DNA of 64,000 nucleotides from Ruminococcus flavefaciens (GTDB lineage Bacteria; Bacillota; Clostridia; Oscillospirales; Ruminococcaceae), in the NCBI GenBank assembly GCA_002371825.1, contig DFHF01000038.1, positions 1 to 64,000 on the forward strand. Reading direction: 5' to 3'. The position numbers and the translations under genes are program-made. Positions 62,333 through 64,000 of this stretch are shown here, piece after piece (within the stretch, counting starts at the first letter, position 1; every line of letters begins with the position of its first letter). Below the pieces are notes generated by a model. The model did no database searches, had not been told where the DNA came from, and saw only the letters and a list, made by a program, of their open reading frames with translations.

Positions 62333-62653
62333 ATGTTTGAAAGTTTAGCCGATATGGCAAGAGACAGCTTCTATCTTGAACCGCAGATATACTTTGACTG
62401 CAATAATGAGATGCTGATAGAGAACTGCCGGAAGATAGAAGAATACAACGAGATATTCATGCAGATATCGTCCGGCCGCCTTTGTATAAGGATATGGGGA
62501 GAAGGCCTGTCTGCCAGCGACTTCAGGGCAGGCGGACTTATCATCCGTGGAAAGATATCAAAAGTAGAATTCAGCGAAAGGAGCAGGAACCACCATGATG
62601 ACCCGGCTGAGGAGCAGAACAAGGATATGCGTAAAGGGAAAGAAGCTGTATAA
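62333..62653 (+). CDS. yqfC: Sporulation protein YqfC
   Basis: 106 residues. The YabP/YqfC pattern is FYLEPQIYFDCNNEMLIENC, EEYNEIFMQISSGRLCIRIW (each given as partial motifs) and GGLIIRGKISKVEF. The family is known from mother-cell (sigma-E) expression. AGGAGTGATGTA precedes the ATG. It overlaps yqfD by 59 bases in another frame, a larger overlap than usual; the last 20 or so residues (DDPAEEQNKDMRKGKEAV) read as an unconserved tail. Confidence 0.92.
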   Translation: MFESLADMARDSFYLEPQIYFDCNNEMLIENCRKIEEYNEIFMQISSGRLCIRIWGEGLSASDFRAGGLIIRGKISKVEFSERSRNHHDDPAEEQNKDMRKGKEAV

Positions 62654-63761
62654 ATTCATCAATGCCATGCACTCCGGAGATGTTTGCTGCTCCGGACAGT
62701 ACTGCCGGAAGGATTCGTTCTTCTGTGAGATACCCTCCTCTCAGCTCAGTGAAGCAGAAAAGCTTGCGGAAGAGTACGGGCTTGAACTCACATATAACAC
62801 CAGTGATTCTATCTTATCAAGGCTCCGGCGATACAGGCTGCGATTCGGGATAGTTATCGGTATGGCAGTGGTCATAACTGCCTCATCCTATTTTTCCGGT
62901 ATTGTAGCTACCATAGATATACAGGGCAACTCAAGAGTCAGTGACCGGGAGATACTCTCCGCTCTTGATGAACTCGGTATACGGCGGGGCACTCATCTCA
63001 AGGATATCGACTTCCATATCGCCGGAAACGAGCTGCGGATAATGGTGGACGATATTTCATGGGCAGCTCTCCGGCACACCGGAAATCGTGTGGTAGTGGA
63101 AGTGACTGAAAAAAAAGAAAAGCCGGAAATGTTCAGCAGCCGTACTCCCTGCAACATTTTCTCCGCTCATGACGCAGAGATAACCTACACATCCGTCCTT
63201 GACGGACAGCTTATGCATACTGTAGGAGATTTTGTACCGGCAGGCACTCTCCTTGTAAGCGGTATAACCGGCGACATAACAGGGCATATCGTGCTGCATC
63301 ATTCTATGGGAGAGATAAGAGGGATATATGAGGATACACTGACCTTTTCCGACAGCTTTGCCTCACAGCAATGTGCTCCCACAGGTGAAAAGCGGAAAGA
63401 ATCCCGCCTGAGGCTCTTCAATATAGATATCCCGCTTTTCATCGGAAAAAATCATTTTGACAGCTTCGATGAAGAAACCTCCGAGAGCACTCTCAGCTTT
63501 TTCGGAAGGGACCTGCCGATAAGCATAAGGCGCTCAGTCAAATCCGAAACAGAAATTTCAGAAGTCACCCTCACAGAGGATGAGCTCCGTGACAAGCTTA
63601 TGGAAAAGATATTTCTCTACGAGAAGAATTTCCTTTCAGGAGACACCGTTATCCTTGACCGTGATATAACGGAGACCTGCTCCGATGAAGGGATATCTCT
63701 CACGGTCCATTACCGTATCGAGGGAAATATCGGCATACAGCGTGAGATAATGACAAAATAA
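62595..63761 (+). CDS. yqfD: Sporulation protein YqfD
   Basis: 388 residues. A cytoplasmic N-terminal domain (about 1-85) leads to one membrane span (about 88-110, FGIVIGMAVVITASSYFSG) and an outside region starting with a POTRA-like fold: IDIQGNSRVSDREILSAL, GIRRGTHLKDID and VVVEVTEKKEKPE. The remainder, with DGQLMHTVGDFVPAGTLLVSG and the terminal REIMTK, fits YqfD/SpoIV-type proteins. In Bacillus it is sigma-E controlled and lies beside yqfC and phoH. GGAG lies within yqfC just before the ATG ATG. Confidence 0.93.
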   Translation: MMTRLRSRTRICVKGKKLYKFINAMHSGDVCCSGQYCRKDSFFCEIPSSQLSEAEKLAEEYGLELTYNTSDSILSRLRRYRLRFGIVIGMAVVITASSYFSGIVATIDIQGNSRVSDREILSALDELGIRRGTHLKDIDFHIAGNELRIMVDDISWAALRHTGNRVVVEVTEKKEKPEMFSSRTPCNIFSAHDAEITYTSVLDGQLMHTVGDFVPAGTLLVSGITGDITGHIVLHHSMGEIRGIYEDTLTFSDSFASQQCAPTGEKRKESRLRLFNIDIPLFIGKNHFDSFDEETSESTLSFFGRDLPISIRRSVKSETEISEVTLTEDELRDKLMEKIFLYEKNFLSGDTVILDRDITETCSDEGISLTVHYRIEGNIGIQREIMTK

Positions 63762-63785
63762 AAGCAGCCATTCAGGCTGCTTTTT
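63761..63785. terminator. Terminator between yqfD and the right-edge gene
   Basis: AAAGCAGCC and GGCTGCTTT form a 9-bp stem with a 5-base loop and run into TTTTT. It overlaps the stop codons of both convergent genes. Confidence 0.88.
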
Positions 63786-64000
63786 CAGTGTTATTCTGTT
63801 CAACAGTATCTCCGGCAGCTTCTCTTTTCATCATAAAATATGCCACCGCAGCGGTACCTATACCCAGCACCAGAGTAGTAAATATACTGCCCTCAATACC
63901 GAATTTTCCTCCCGTCAGGAATGCATGAGAGGTCTTTGCTGTTGTGCGGAAAACAGATTCACTGTCCGCAGAGCCGCTGACGCTTATCCCGTACAGATTT
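63772..64000 (-). CDS. C-terminal part of a membrane protein (truncated by window edge)
   Basis: The minus-strand frame enters from the right edge and ends in AEKAA-like residues at 63772. The 75 visible residues start NLYGISVSGSADSES, contain SHAFLTGGKFGIEGS and one membrane span (GSIFTTLVLGIGTAAVAYF), then a basic and acidic tail MMKREAAGDTVEQ. This could be the last span of a multi-span membrane protein. No family is claimed. Confidence 0.75.
   Translation of the reverse strand, partial: NLYGISVSGSADSESVFRTTAKTSHAFLTGGKFGIEGSIFTTLVLGIGTAAVAYFMMKREAAGDTVEQNNTEKAA

Overview
The window looks like chromosomal DNA of a cellulosome-type, spore-associated Ruminococcus (Ruminococcus flavefaciens-like, Firmicutes). 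This rests on type I dockerin modules at the ends of two secreted proteins (1054-1869 and 29799-32378), Thr-rich low-complexity linkers, strong GGAGG ribosome sites, TTGACA-17-TATAAT promoters, and sporulation or germination genes (gerK-like operon, ylbJ, yqfC, yqfD). The species call is inference. No phage, insertion sequence, CRISPR array or rRNA was seen; there is one tRNA-Leu(GAG).

Layout. 1-9.1 kb: the tail of an unknown gene, a DUF3592-like membrane protein, a CAP-dockerin protein, polA, three tandem copies of a small lipoprotein, the rimI-GNAT-tsaD-DUF6472 cluster and a lipoprotein with eight Cys-Cys pairs. 9.2-14.4 kb (minus strand): a gerKA-gerKB-gerKC germinant-receptor operon with a short gerKC, an unknown membrane protein, and a CorA-like transporter with a structured leader that holds a 13-codon ORF. 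14.4-27.4 kb: one 4308-residue wall-anchored adhesin made of a choice-of-anchor-A-like head, many SpaA/Cna-B pilin domains and Thr/Ser spacers. 27.8-32.4 kb: an ECF S component, an XRE regulator with membrane segments, and a dockerin-bearing clan GH-A-like hydrolase.

32.6-42.6 kb is the most interesting block: thirteen plus-strand genes behind one clear promoter that form a dissociated polyketide or fatty-acyl pathway. They are an acyltransferase, a carrier protein, two enoyl-CoA hydratases, a hotdog thioesterase, an unknown protein, a 3-hydroxyacyl-CoA dehydrogenase, a ketosynthase, a MIF-fold tautomerase, a Cys-nucleophile alpha/beta hydrolase, an acyl-AMP ligase, a second carrier protein and a type II thioesterase. 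There is no FabG-type reductase, no FabZ and no HMG-CoA synthase, so beta-oxidation-type enzymes appear to carry out the beta-carbon processing on carrier-bound chains.

42.7-47.1 kb (minus): an LtaS-like membrane sulfatase-fold enzyme, a one-span membrane protein and a YidC-insertase/CDP-glycerol glycerophosphotransferase fusion, suggesting a cell-surface glycerol-phosphate polymer. 47.2-56.4 kb: two ECF sigma factor/membrane-partner pairs, two CPBP-type membrane proteins, tadA, tRNA-Leu and a diguanylate cyclase. 56.5-64 kb: an operon of paired M16 peptidases, lgt with an Asp-rich tail and folD, then ylbJ divergent from yqfC-yqfD, and a partial gene at the right edge.
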